A DNA stretch of 64,000 nucleotides from Streptomyces hokutonensis (GTDB taxonomy: Bacteria; Actinomycetota; Actinomycetes; Streptomycetales; Streptomycetaceae): the NCBI RefSeq assembly GCF_000376565.1, contig NZ_BARG01000033.1, positions 248,001 to 312,000 on the forward strand, in the 5' to 3' direction. The position numbers and the translations under genes were made by a program. The notes under the pieces are model-generated. The model was not told the origin of the DNA. It saw only the letters and a list, made by a program, of their open reading frames with translations, and did no database searches. Every line of letters starts with the position of its first letter. The stretch's first letter is position 1. Positions 1 to 8,711 of this stretch are shown in pieces.

Positions 1-549
1 CAGGGGGACATCGCCCCGCTCCTTGGCCATCAGGGTCAGCGCGGCGGTCATGTTGCCGCCCACCGAGTCACCGGCGACGGCGATGCGGGTCGGGTCGAGG
101 TCCTTGGTGGCGCCCTGCTGCACGACCCACTGGGTGACGGTGTAGTTCTGCTCGATGGCGACCGGGTAGCGGGCCTCGGGGGAGAGGTCGTACTCCGGGA
201 AGACAACGGCGGCACCGGCGCCGACCGCGAGTTCGCGCACCAGTCGGTCGTGGGTGTGGGCGTTGCCGAAGACCCAGCCCGCGCCGTGGATGTAGATGAT
301 CACGGGGAGTGTGCCGGTGACCCCGGCCGGGCGGACGATGCGGGCCTTGACCTGGCCGGTGGGGCCGCCGAGGACGGTGATCCACTCCTCGTCGACGGCG
401 GGCTTCGCGATCTCGCCGGACTGCACCTCGTCGACCGCCTTGCGGCCCTCGGCGGGCGTCAGGTCGAAGAGGTAGGGCGGGTTCGCGGTCGCCTCGGCGA
501 AGGCCTGGGCCGCGGGTTCGAGGACGGGGCGGGGTGCGGTGTCGGTCAT
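1..549 (-). CDS. Alpha/beta hydrolase, HSL/acetyl-esterase family (3' end cut by window)
   Basis: The reading frame starts at ATG 549 and runs off the left edge; about 183 residues are visible. It carries the oxyanion motif HGAGW (residues 88-92) and the nucleophile elbow GDSVGG (Ser about 162), both typical of the hormone-sensitive-lipase group of carboxylesterases. The catalytic Asp and His would lie in the missing C-terminal part. No signal peptide is seen, so it is probably a cytoplasmic esterase on short-chain esters. It is divergent from an OhrR-like MarR regulator with a 186-bp shared promoter region containing a strong palindrome, so peroxide- or ligand-responsive control is likely. 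The family call is firm; the substrate is unknown. Confidence 0.88.
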   Translation of the reverse strand, partial: MTDTAPRPVLEPAAQAFAEATANPPYLFDLTPAEGRKAVDEVQSGEIAKPAVDEEWITVLGGPTGQVKARIVRPAGVTGTLPVIIYIHGAGWVFGNAHTHDRLVRELAVGAGAAVVFPEYDLSPEARYPVAIEQNYTVTQWVVQQGATKDLDPTRIAVAGDSVGGNMTAALTLMAKERGDVPL

Positions 550-636
550 GACGATCTCCTCACGAGCGGGTGCCGCGGGCGGGTCCCGGTGGGGTCCGGG
601 CCGGTGGTGCGGCACAGGCTTGAGAATAGCGCGCGA

Positions 637-656
637 TTAAGTCGTGCACAACTAAA
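637..656. promoter_or_regulatory. Probable MarR/OhrR-type operator
   Basis: TTAAGTCGTGCACAACTAAA matches its own reverse complement at 16 of 20 positions and is centred on GTGCAC. It lies between the divergent esterase and the MarR-family gene, where it could control both. AT-flanked palindromes of this length are usual for MarR dimers. Binding is inferred. Confidence 0.6.
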
Positions 657-735
657 GCGTGCTCGATAGGATCGACCGGACCCGAACGATAAGGTGGTGA
701 TTGCCCTGAAGAGCACCGCAGCGAGGAGTCGCACC

Positions 736-1191
736 ATGAGCCCAGCCGCCGCGGAACCGGCCGAGGGGTCGCTGCTCCTCGACGACCAGTTGTGCTTCGC
801 GCTGTACGCGGCCTCGCGCGCGGTGACCGCCCGCTACCGGCCGCTGCTCGACGAACTGGGCCTGACCTACCCGCAGTACCTCGTCATGCTCGTCCTCTGG
901 GAGCAGGACTCGATCTCCGTACGGGAGTTGGGCGCCGCGCTCCAGCTGGAATCCAGCACGCTCTCCCCGCTGCTGAAGCGGCTGGAGGCGAACGGACTGC
1001 TGCGCCGTGAACGCCGCCTCGACGACGAGCGCTCGGTCGCCATCCGGCTCACCGACACCGGCGCGCGGATGCGGGAGCGGGCCGCGTCCGTGCCCGTGTC
1101 GATCGGCGACGCGATGGGCCTGACCCCCGACCAGGACGCCCTGGCCAAGCAGCTCCTCCGGCTGATCACGGCCAACGTCGCCGCCGGCTGA
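736..1191 (+). CDS. MarR-family regulator, OhrR-like
   Basis: This 151-residue winged-helix protein has the N-terminal stretch LDDQLCFALYAASRA (Cys at about residue 20) that marks the OhrR peroxide sensors, followed by the MarR wHTH (ELGAALQLESSTLSPLLKRLE, then RRLDDERSVAIRLT in the wing). In OhrR the single N-terminal Cys is oxidised by organic hydroperoxides and DNA binding is lost. The ATG at 736 is preceded by GAGGAG at a good distance; an in-frame GTG at 694 has no such support. Its usual partner, the peroxidase Ohr, is not visible. The divergent neighbour is instead an esterase, so the physiological inducer may differ. Confidence 0.88.
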   Translation: MSPAAAEPAEGSLLLDDQLCFALYAASRAVTARYRPLLDELGLTYPQYLVMLVLWEQDSISVRELGAALQLESSTLSPLLKRLEANGLLRRERRLDDERSVAIRLTDTGARMRERAASVPVSIGDAMGLTPDQDALAKQLLRLITANVAAG

Positions 1192-1490
1192 CCGGCCTCC
1201 CACCTGCGCGTTCAGGCCCCGCGGAGCGGTGTGTCGTCGCCGCTGTTCAGCTTAGTTTGCAGGTCCAACGGCATCTCCAGGACCGGGTCACCGGTATACG
1301 GTCCGAAGCGATTTCCCGAAAGGAAATGGCTTACGTCAATGGAGATTCAAGCCGAACAACCACGTCAGCCTCCGGGCTCCGGGACACGACTGACGGAGTC
1401 GGCACCGTCACCCCCGCCGTAGCCGCGCACGGAACGCCACGCGCAGTTCACACCCGGTCAATCCGCCCCGTTCGACGTTGAAGAGGTGCC
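1192..1490. other. Intergenic region upstream of the DHA2 exporter
   Basis: About 300 bases without a convincing gene. GGACCG and CGGTCC (about 1280-1305) form a small dyad around GTCACCGGTATA, which could be an operator or contain a TATA-like -10. No homology-like reading frame is seen. Confidence 0.4.
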
Positions 1491-3122
1491 ATGCCGACCC
1501 TGGTTTCCGAAGTCTCGCCTACCTCCCCCCAGCCGGACTCCCCGTCCCGTCACGTCACTGCCACCATCCTGCTGGCCTGCCTGGGAGTCTTCGTCTCCTA
1601 TCTGCCGGTCGTCGGTGTGTCGGTGGCGCTTCCGGTGATCCAGCAGGCGCTGGACGCCTCCACCACCGGGCTCCAGTGGATCACCGACGCGTTCATCCTC
1701 CCGACCGCCGCCCTACTGCTGACCTGCGGTGTCATCGGCGACCTCTTCGGCCGCAAGAGGATGTACCTGATCGGTCTGGCGCTGTCCTGCGTCGGCTGTC
1801 TCGTCGCCCTCACCGCGCACAGCGTCGTCCAGGTCTGCGTCGGCCAGGCGCTCACCGGAGTCGGCACCGCCGCGCTGCTCCCCGCGACCCTCGGCCTGAT
1901 CAGCCATGTCTGCCCCGACCACCGCAAGCGGGCCGGCGCGATAGCCCTGTGGACGGCCGCCCTCGGCCTCGGCCTGACGCTCGGCCCCCTCTTCAACGGC
2001 CTGATCGTCGAGCACGCGAGCTGGCGCTGGATCTTCCTGCCCACCCTGGCCATCGGCGTCCTCACGGTCCTGGTCGGCGCCGTCGTCCTGGTCGACTCCC
2101 GCTCCGACCGCGAACGCCACCTCGACATCCCCGGCCAGCTCCTCGCGATCGTCGCCATCACCGGCATCGTCTACGGCGTCATCGAGGGCGGCGGCGCTCC
2201 GGGCTGGGGCTCGGCGGAGGTCGTGACCGCGTTCGCCGTGGCCGCCCTCGCCCTGCCGGCCTTCGTGGTCGTCGAACTGCGCTCCCGCTGCCCGATGTTG
2301 GACATGCGCCTGTTCAAGTCCACGGCGTTCTCCGGGGCCGCGTTCGTCATGGCGCTCACCCTGTTCGCCCAGGTCGGCCTGGTCTTCTCGCTCAGCGAGT
2401 ACTTCGGCCTCGTCCACCACGCCTCGACCTGGGACATCGGGGTCCGCCTGATCGCCCTCAACGGCTTCACCGTCGTCCTCGGCCCGGTCGTCGGCCGGCT
2501 GATGCACCGCTTCTCGCCCGGCCTCGTGCTGGTGACCGGCCTGCTCGTCGGCGGCATCGGGGCGCTGCTGGTGAACCTCTTCGACGCCACCACCGGCACC
2601 GGCGAGGCGGTCCTCGTCATCGCGGTGCTCGGCCTCGGTATCGCGCTCGCCATGGCCCCCGTCACCACGATCGCCATGAACAGCCTCCCGCGCCGCCTCG
2701 GCAGCACCGCCGGCGCCGCCAACAGCGCGCTCCGCCAGATCGGCAGCGCCCTGGGCCCGGCCATCTTCGGCGTCGTCCTCACCAACCGCACCCTGGACAC
2801 CCTGCCCGCCCACGTCGCCGCGTCCGGCCTGAGCCCCGCCGACCAGGGCCAGGTCATCGGCACGGTGAACGGCGTCGGCATCCAGGCGGGCGCCTTCCTG
2901 CACCTCAACTCCGGCGAGGCGACCGGCCGGGCCCTGGCCGCCTACGGCGCGAGCTTCACCGACGCGCTGCACACCTGCGCCCTCGTCGGCGGAGTCGGCA
3001 TGCTCGTGGCAGCCGCCGTGGCCCTCGTCACGATCGGCGTCCGCGCCCGCGCCCCGCACACGGAGCCCGTTGCGGCCACCCAAACGGCCGCCGGGGCAAC
3101 CGTCGTCGGCGAGACCGGCTGA
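1491..3122 (+). CDS. DHA2-family MFS drug/H+ antiporter (14 TM)
   Basis: A 543-residue integral membrane protein with about 14 hydrophobic segments. It has the MFS motif A region GVIGDLFGRKRMY after TM2 and an antiporter motif C-like segment (ALGLGLTLGPLFNGLI) in TM5, as in the EmrB/QacA family of multidrug or antibiotic exporters. The ATG at 1491 is preceded by GAGGTG. It converges on a TetR regulator across a hairpin; TetR/MFS pairs of this kind usually form a ligand-responsive export unit, which makes the TetR protein the likely repressor although the promoter is far from it. The exported compound cannot be told. Confidence 0.92.
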   Translation: MPTLVSEVSPTSPQPDSPSRHVTATILLACLGVFVSYLPVVGVSVALPVIQQALDASTTGLQWITDAFILPTAALLLTCGVIGDLFGRKRMYLIGLALSCVGCLVALTAHSVVQVCVGQALTGVGTAALLPATLGLISHVCPDHRKRAGAIALWTAALGLGLTLGPLFNGLIVEHASWRWIFLPTLAIGVLTVLVGAVVLVDSRSDRERHLDIPGQLLAIVAITGIVYGVIEGGGAPGWGSAEVVTAFAVAALALPAFVVVELRSRCPMLDMRLFKSTAFSGAAFVMALTLFAQVGLVFSLSEYFGLVHHASTWDIGVRLIALNGFTVVLGPVVGRLMHRFSPGLVLVTGLLVGGIGALLVNLFDATTGTGEAVLVIAVLGLGIALAMAPVTTIAMNSLPRRLGSTAGAANSALRQIGSALGPAIFGVVLTNRTLDTLPAHVAASGLSPADQGQVIGTVNGVGIQAGAFLHLNSGEATGRALAAYGASFTDALHTCALVGGVGMLVAAAVALVTIGVRARAPHTEPVAATQTAAGATVVGETG

Positions 3123-3138
3123 CCAACGACCGCTGTTC

Positions 3139-3186
3139 CAGGGGTGGTTGACCCTCGGTTAGGACACCGACGGCCAACCACCCCTG
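3139..3186. terminator. Bidirectional terminator hairpin
   Basis: CAGGGGTGGTTG (3139-3150) pairs perfectly with CAACCACCCCTG (3175-3186) across a 24-base loop. It sits exactly between the convergent exporter and TetR genes, so it can end both transcripts. No U-tract follows, which is usual in high-GC actinobacteria. Confidence 0.8.
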
Positions 3187-3199
3187 TCGTACGGTCCGT

Positions 3200-3853
3200 T
3201 CAGGCCGAGGCGCTGTCGTTCTCCACTGCGGGGGCGAGGAGGTGGCAGAGCGAGTCCGCCAACAGGCGCAGCGGGTCCGCGGTTTCCAAGGGCCACTCGA
3301 CGGCGATCCAGGCGGAGAAGAACGACTCGGTCTGCAGTACGGCCATCAGCGCACGCTGCCGGGCCTCGGCGGGGTCCACGCCCCGCCACCGCCCGTAGTC
3401 GCCGACCAGCATGCCGACATACCGCTCGTGTGCCTCGACGTACTGCGTCCGGCCGTCGCCCAGGCTGCGCAGTGCCGTAGGGGCCGCCGCGTGGGCGACG
3501 CGACGGATGGGCGCCATCTCCCGCCAGCGGACCGCCGCCTCCTCCAGCCACGCCCGGATGTCCGCCGGCGTCCACCGGGGCAGCGCGGCCAGGTCGGCGT
3601 AGGCCTCGCCCATCAGGCCGTACAGGCGCTCCACCAGCGCGTCCACGATCTCGGCCTTGCCCGGGAAGTGGGCGTAGACCGTCACGCGGGTCACCCCCGC
3701 CGCCTGGGCGATGTCCTCCATCCGCGCTTCGAGGAAGGGCTTCTCGGTGAACACCGTGACGGCCGCCTCGAGCAGTCGGCGATGGGTGAGGATCTTCTGC
3801 TCTTCGCGCAGGTTCCTGCGGGGCGTCGGCTCCATCCGCCCAGTCTCTTGCAT
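3200..3853 (-). CDS. TetR/AcrR-family transcriptional regulator
   Basis: A 217-residue protein from ATG 3853 (211 from ATG 3835). The N-terminal TetR helix-turn-helix is clear: RRLLEAAVTVFTEKPFLEARMEDIAQAAGVTRVTVYAHFPGKAEIVDALV. The C-terminal part is an all-helical ligand domain without a recognised subfamily. No good ribosome-binding site precedes ATG 3853, but TATAGT ends six bases before it, so a leaderless transcript is plausible. It converges on the DHA2 exporter and is the best candidate for its repressor. The family is certain; the ligand is not. Confidence 0.9.
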   Translation of the reverse strand: MQETGRMEPTPRRNLREEQKILTHRRLLEAAVTVFTEKPFLEARMEDIAQAAGVTRVTVYAHFPGKAEIVDALVERLYGLMGEAYADLAALPRWTPADIRAWLEEAAVRWREMAPIRRVAHAAAPTALRSLGDGRTQYVEAHERYVGMLVGDYGRWRGVDPAEARQRALMAVLQTESFFSAWIAVEWPLETADPLRLLADSLCHLLAPAVENDSASA

Positions 3854-3930
3854 GACGCGACTATACGGCGGCTGGGGCGCGGTCCATTGACCGATGCTGC
3901 CCTGACCTGGTGTTTTGGTGAAGCCGACCG

Positions 3931-4881
3931 CTACGGCCGGTGGAAGGGCTGGTAGATCTGCCACAGCGCCGACGCCGCCATGACCGACTGGCCGAGGGTG
4001 TTGGGGTGTGCGGCCATGGTGTTCGGGGCGGGGGTCAGGGACTCGATCCACCGTTCGTCGCGGGGCCGGCACATGTCGTGGCCGATCGTCGGCGTGTAGG
4101 TGTCGGCGAAGGACGTCCCCGCGCCGGCGGCCACCGCCTGACGCTCCAGTGCCCGGTTGGCCTTCTTCGTCGTGTCCCGCAGATAGGCGAAGTCGCCCTT
4201 GGCGAAAGGGATTTCGGGGCAGGCGACGCCGTCGTCGGGGAAGAGTGCGGGATATCCGACGACGATCACCTTCGCGTGCGGGCTGCGCCGCCTGATGTCG
4301 GCGAGCACGTCGTGGACGCGCCCCTCCATGGTGGCGACGCGCTCCTCCAGTACGTCCTTGCCGTCCGCCGTGAAGTACCGCTCGCACGGACTGCCGTCCC
4401 GGTCGGAGGAGGCGACCCGCGCGCAGGTGGCGAGCACGCTGGAGAAGCCCACGTCATTGCCGCCCAGGGTCAGGGTGACGAGTCTCGTGTCGGGGCTGAG
4501 GGCGTCGATCTGGGGCGGGATGCCGCCCCGGCTGTTCCAGAAGTCGCCTGTGGTGGCGCCGCTGCAGGTGACGTCCTTGAAGGCCTGGCGCGCTCCGGTG
4601 ACGGCACGGAACTTGGCGATCAGAGTGGGGTAACTGCCGCTCGTACGGTCGCACTTGGCGTCCTTCACCCCGGCCAGCCCGGCACCCGAGGCGTAGGAAT
4701 CGCCGAGCGCGACGTAGGGGGATCCGCCGCGGGTGCTGACTGCCACAGGCACGGTCGGGACCGGCGTCGCCGTCGGCGCGCTCAGCGTGAACGCGGCGGC
4801 CGAGGTGACCACAACTGCCGTGGCGGCACGGAGATTTCGCGGCCGTCGGCCGGGGACAGGGGGCAATCCGAAGAGGGGCAC
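3931..4881 (-). CDS. Secreted SGNH-hydrolase-family lipase/esterase
   Basis: The GTG at 4881 has GGAGG upstream and gives 316 residues; an in-frame ATG further upstream (5025) lacks support. An N-terminal signal peptide (RNLRAATAVVVTSAAAFTLSAP) precedes the SGNH blocks: block I VALGDSYASG (nucleophile Ser), block II Gly in CSGATTG, block III LTLGGNDVGF, and the late catalytic His in AAHPNTLG. Six cysteines in the mature part match the three disulfides of Streptomyces extracellular SGNH lipases. It should hydrolyse lipid or aryl esters outside the cell. No partner gene is adjacent. Confidence 0.9.
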   Translation of the reverse strand: MPLFGLPPVPGRRPRNLRAATAVVVTSAAAFTLSAPTATPVPTVPVAVSTRGGSPYVALGDSYASGAGLAGVKDAKCDRTSGSYPTLIAKFRAVTGARQAFKDVTCSGATTGDFWNSRGGIPPQIDALSPDTRLVTLTLGGNDVGFSSVLATCARVASSDRDGSPCERYFTADGKDVLEERVATMEGRVHDVLADIRRRSPHAKVIVVGYPALFPDDGVACPEIPFAKGDFAYLRDTTKKANRALERQAVAAGAGTSFADTYTPTIGHDMCRPRDERWIESLTPAPNTMAAHPNTLGQSVMAASALWQIYQPFHRP

Positions 4882-5083
4882 AACGCCTCCGCGCTCTCGT
4901 GGAATGGGATCGCCGCGGCGCGCTGTGCTGCCGGCGCCGCGAACTACCGGAGAGCGGGCGGCCGGCTCCGTCGAGGGGCCGCGCGCTTTCTCGATGTGAT
5001 CGAGGCTATGGCGGGGGCGGGGCACCGTCCTCGTGCCCCGGGACGATCACCGCGTCCAACCGGAGATAGACGGCTCCGCCGCG

Positions 5084-5926
5084 TCAGCTCGGTGTGGCCC
5101 GGAGATTGCGGGTGAGCAGTTCGACGGACTGCGGTACGCCGACTCCGTCGTCCCCCGTCTCCGGGAGCCGTCCGTCGGTCACCTTGAGGTCGGTCAGAGC
5201 CTTGTCCATCGCCTCGTGCGCGGCGAAGAGACAGGGGGTGCTGTAGATCGCGACGTCCACGCCGAGTTCCGCCAACTCGCCCAGCGACAACCGGGGGGAG
5301 CGGCCACCGGCGATCTGGTTGAACAGCAGCGGCTTGTCGCCGATGGAGTCGCGGATCCGGCGGATCGCGTCGACGTCACGCACCCCGTCCACCAGCACCA
5401 CGTCGGCGTCGGTGGCGGCGAGCGCCTTGGCGCGCGTGAGGATCTCGGCCTCGTCGGTCGCGTCGGTGCGCGCGACCACGGTCAAGTCGCCGGTGCGGCA
5501 GGCCAGTACGCGTTCGAGCTTGTCGAGGTACTCGTCGAGCGGAAGGAGTTGCTTGCCCGCCACATGACCGCACCGGCGCGGCCGCTTCTGGTCCTCCAGG
5601 ATCACCCCCGAGGCACCGGCCCGCTCCAGCCGCCGTACGACATGACAGGCCACCTCCGGGTCGCCGTAGCCGTCGTCGATGTCCACGAGGAGGTGATGGC
5701 GGGGGAAGGCCCAGCGGAGCCGCTCGGTGAAGGCCACGATGTCCGGCCAGGCGATGAAACCGATGTCCGGCAGGCCGTAGAAGGACGCGGCGAATCCGAA
5801 CCCGGAGACGAAGAGGCCGTCGTAGTGCTGGGCGGCGATCGACGCCGAGTACATGTCGTACACGCCGATCAGAGGCGTCGTGCCGGAAGCGGTGATCGCG
5901 CTGCGCAGTGCGCTGCCGTGAGGCAT
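5084..5926 (-). CDS. Isocitrate lyase/PEP mutase superfamily enzyme
   Basis: A 280-residue TIM-barrel protein of the oxaloacetate hydrolase/PEP mutase/isocitrate lyase family. Visible are the metal-binding segment VDIDDGYGDP (about 81-90), EDQKRP (111-116) and the loop RCGH (118-121) that matches the K-K-C-G-H signature of lyases. The loop Cys favours C-C lyase chemistry on a 2-hydroxy- or oxo-dicarboxylate over phosphonate mutase activity; family members include methylisocitrate lyase and phosphonopyruvate hydrolase. AGAGGA precedes the ATG. It is divergent from the S66 peptidase gene. No prp or phosphonate genes are near, so the substrate is open. Confidence 0.82.
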   Translation of the reverse strand: MPHGSALRSAITASGTTPLIGVYDMYSASIAAQHYDGLFVSGFGFAASFYGLPDIGFIAWPDIVAFTERLRWAFPRHHLLVDIDDGYGDPEVACHVVRRLERAGASGVILEDQKRPRRCGHVAGKQLLPLDEYLDKLERVLACRTGDLTVVARTDATDEAEILTRAKALAATDADVVLVDGVRDVDAIRRIRDSIGDKPLLFNQIAGGRSPRLSLGELAELGVDVAIYSTPCLFAAHEAMDKALTDLKVTDGRLPETGDDGVGVPQSVELLTRNLRATPS

Positions 5927-6069
5927 TGAACGGGTCCTCTTGTCTCTTGCGGCGGTTGTGATGTGCGCTTACGCAACGAGCGTTATGTTTTTGGGGTTAC
6001 GCGCGGGTACACAGGGGACCCGGTGGTAAATGAGTGGCGTGGTGTTGCGGGCGTCGGGACACTGCCTCG

Positions 6070-7110
6070 GTGACCCGCACCGTGCCGCCTCAACTGCTCA
6101 GGCCCCGGGCCCTGTTGCCCGGGGATCTCGTCGTCATCGCCTCGCTGTCCGGGCCTTTGCACGCCGTCTACGAGCCCGACCTCGAGCGGGCGGTGGCCGT
6201 GCTGGAGCGGATGGGGTTCCGGGTGCGGCGGGCGCCGCTTCTGGAGGCCGGGCGGAAGCGTTGGTGGAGTGCGGCTCGGCCGGCGGAGATCGCCGAGGAG
6301 TTCAACGGGCTGCTGCGTGATCCCGAGGTGCGGGCGATCGTCGCGCACGACGGCGGCCAGACGGCGCTCGGTTATCTGGACCTGATCGACTTCGAGGCGG
6401 TCGTCGCCGACCCCAAGCCGATCCTCGGCTACAGCGACATCTCGCTGCTACACCTGGTGCTCTACGCCCGCACCGGACTGGTCGGATTTCACGCCGACAT
6501 GGCCACCCCGGGACTCGGCGGCCACTGGCAGAGAGCGTCGGCGGCGCGCCAACTGGTGCTTGAGCGGCTCTACTTGAGACTGCTGACCGGCGGCGAGGCG
6601 ATCGGTGCGCTGCCGACCACCCCGTCCTGGGAGTGCTGGCGGGCCGGTCGCGCCGAAGGCCCGCTGATCGGCGGAGTGATCAATCGCATCGTGTTTGCGC
6701 AGGCGACGCCGTACGCGCTGCCGCTCGAACGGTTCGACGGCGCCGTGCTGTTCTGGGAGGAGACGGGCGGCCAGGCGGCGCATGTGTGGAGCCTTCTGCA
6801 CGTGCTGCGGCACTGCGGCATCCTCGATCGGATCTCCGGCATGGTCGTGGGCGTCCCGCACGAGATCGACGGACTCGGGACGCCCGGCGACGGGTCTCCG
6901 ACTCTCCGGGACATAGTTCTCGATGTCCTCGGCGACCGTGACATCCCGGTCCTGGGCAATGTCGAGTTCGGGCATGCCGGGCCGAATCTGCCGATGCCGG
7001 TCGGTGTCCGTGCCCAACTGGACGCCGGACAGCGGACGTTGTCGTTGCCCGAACCGGCGGTCGCCGCTTCTCAGGCCGATGTCTCGTCCGCCGCGAGGCC
7101 CGAGGGGTGA
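6070..7110 (+). CDS. S66-family LD-carboxypeptidase / MccF-like protein
   Basis: A 346-residue S66 peptidase from GTG 6070 (an alternative GTG at 6034 adds 12 residues). It has the nucleophile elbow ILGYSDIS (Ser about 122), a Glu in LFWEE and a His in EFGHAGPNLPMPVG, which fit the Ser-Glu-His triad. Family members either trim the murein tetrapeptide to tripeptide (LdcA) or cleave microcin-C-like nucleotide conjugates for self-immunity (MccF). Nothing nearby makes such an antibiotic. The gene starts without a good Shine-Dalgarno site. Its last 40 bases overlap the antisense catC remnant. Confidence 0.87.
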   Translation: MTRTVPPQLLRPRALLPGDLVVIASLSGPLHAVYEPDLERAVAVLERMGFRVRRAPLLEAGRKRWWSAARPAEIAEEFNGLLRDPEVRAIVAHDGGQTALGYLDLIDFEAVVADPKPILGYSDISLLHLVLYARTGLVGFHADMATPGLGGHWQRASAARQLVLERLYLRLLTGGEAIGALPTTPSWECWRAGRAEGPLIGGVINRIVFAQATPYALPLERFDGAVLFWEETGGQAAHVWSLLHVLRHCGILDRISGMVVGVPHEIDGLGTPGDGSPTLRDIVLDVLGDRDIPVLGNVEFGHAGPNLPMPVGVRAQLDAGQRTLSLPEPAVAASQADVSSAARPEG

Positions 7111-7255
7111 CGTGCCGGCGGTGTCACTTCGATGGACATGTAGGGGAACAGCGGTAGATCCCAGAGGAGTTGGTGCAGCGCCTCGTTGTCGGCGACGTCG
7201 AAGACGCTGATGTTGGCGTACTGGCCGACGCACCGCCAGATGTGCAGCAGAGCTT
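7071..7255 (-). pseudogene. C-terminal remnant of muconolactone delta-isomerase
   Basis: The minus frame encodes HIWRCVGQYANISVFDVADN followed by EALHQLLWDLPLFPYMSIEV and TPPARHPSG, which matches the C-terminal half of muconolactone isomerase (CatC), the beta-ketoadipate pathway enzyme that moves the ring double bond. The N-terminal half is missing: upstream of the first His-Ile-Trp the frame turns into the antisense of a LuxR-family gene. No catA or catB remains here. It looks like the scar of a deletion or rearrangement that fused two unrelated gene ends near 7245-7262. The fragment call is firm. Confidence 0.82.
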
Positions 7256-8706
7256 CCCCGCAGGCGTGCTGCGCGACACGGTCCTCGGCTACCTCGCCAT
7301 CATGCGCGGCCGGCCCGCCGAGGCGGACACCTACCTGACGCAGGCCTGGGAGCACTGCGACCCGGACCGGCACCCCGAACTCATGGCCAAGATCTGCCAG
7401 CGGCGCGTACTGCACGCACTGGGTCGCTGGGACGGGCGCGACCTCGTCGACTGGGCCCGCCGGGCCATCGACTTCGCGGCGGACCCCGACGATCCCTCCG
7501 CCATCGAGTCGGAGGCGGTGCTCGGCCTCGGCCTAGCCGCGATGGGCCGTCCCGAAGAGGCCCTGGCCGCCTACGAGGCGGCCGCGTCCAAGACACCCGG
7601 CGGCGCCCAGCCCCAGCGCTTCCAGCTCGGCCGGGGCTGGGTGGACCTCGCCCTGGACGCCCCCGAGGCCGCCCGCCCCCGGCTCGAGGCGGCCGTACCG
7701 ACCAGCTTCCGCATGGGCTCCACCCGTATCTTCCTGTGGGCCGAGGGCTGGCTCGCCCGCACCCAATTCACCCTGGGCTCCTGGTCGGAGGCACTGGAGA
7801 CCGTGCAGCGCGCCGCCCTAAGGCCGGCGGAAGTGCGGATCGAGCTGGTCCGGCCCCTGTGCACTGGACCGGCGCCCAGATCCACGCCCTGCGCGGCGAC
7901 TGGGACGTGGCCGACCGGCAGGTGGCCGAAGCCGCCGCGGGCCTCCACCACTACGAGGTCATGCTCGTCCCGTCCTGCCTCGCCCGCGCCCAGGTCGCCG
8001 AGGCGCGCGGTGACTACGAGCGTGTCGTGGAGGCGCTGGCCCCCGTGGTCCAGCTCAGCGAACGGGACGGCGTCGACGAACCCGGCTTCTGGCCCTGGGC
8101 CGACGTGTACTCCAACGCCCTTGTGGTGACCGGCCGTTGGGACGAGGCCGACACCTTCCTCACCCCGCACGAGGAACTGGCCGCCCGCTGCGGCCGACGC
8201 TCCGCACAGGCCCGCCTCGGCCTCGCCCGCGGCCGGCTCGTCGCCGCGCGCGGCGACATCGACGCGGCCCGCAAGGAGTTCGAGCAGGCCCTTGCCCACC
8301 TGGAACACCTGCCGTTCCCGTACGACCGGGCCAGGGTCGGCTTCGCCTACGGCCAGACCTTGCGCCGGGCCGGCAAGCGCCGGGAGGCCGACACCGTCCT
8401 GAAGAACGCCCGCGACGCCTACGCCACCCTCGGCGCCCGCACCTACGTCGAGCGCTGCGACCGGGAACTCCAGGCGGGCGGTCTGCACACCGGCCGCCTC
8501 ACCCCCGGCATGGCCCAACTCACCTCGCAGGAACGGTCCGTGGCCCGGCTGGTGGCCGACGGGGCCAGCAACCAGCAGGCGGCGCTGGAGCTGTTCATCT
8601 CGGTCAGGACAGTCCAGTACCACCTGACGCACGTCTACTCGAAACTCGGCATCCGCTCCCCAGCGAACTCGCCGCGCAGTTCCGCGAGTTGCCGTCGAGC
8701 GACTGA
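7255..8706 (+). pseudogene. Broken LuxR-family (LAL/MalT-like) regulator, C-terminal part
   Basis: Starting abruptly at about 7255 without a start codon, the plus strand encodes TPR-like helical repeats (LAIMRGRPAEADTYLTQAWE, ALAAYEAAASKTPGG) and ends with a GerE/LuxR DNA-binding domain (LTSQERSVARLVADGASNQQ and SVRTVQYHLTHVYSKLGIR). Two single-base deletions break it: near 7859-7862 (RPL then HWTGAQ in the next frame) and near 8658-8661, just before ELAAQFRELPSSD and the stop. The N-terminal ATPase half is gone. It is a decaying large LAL regulator next to a catC scar. Confidence 0.88.
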
Positions 8707-8711
8707 CGTCG

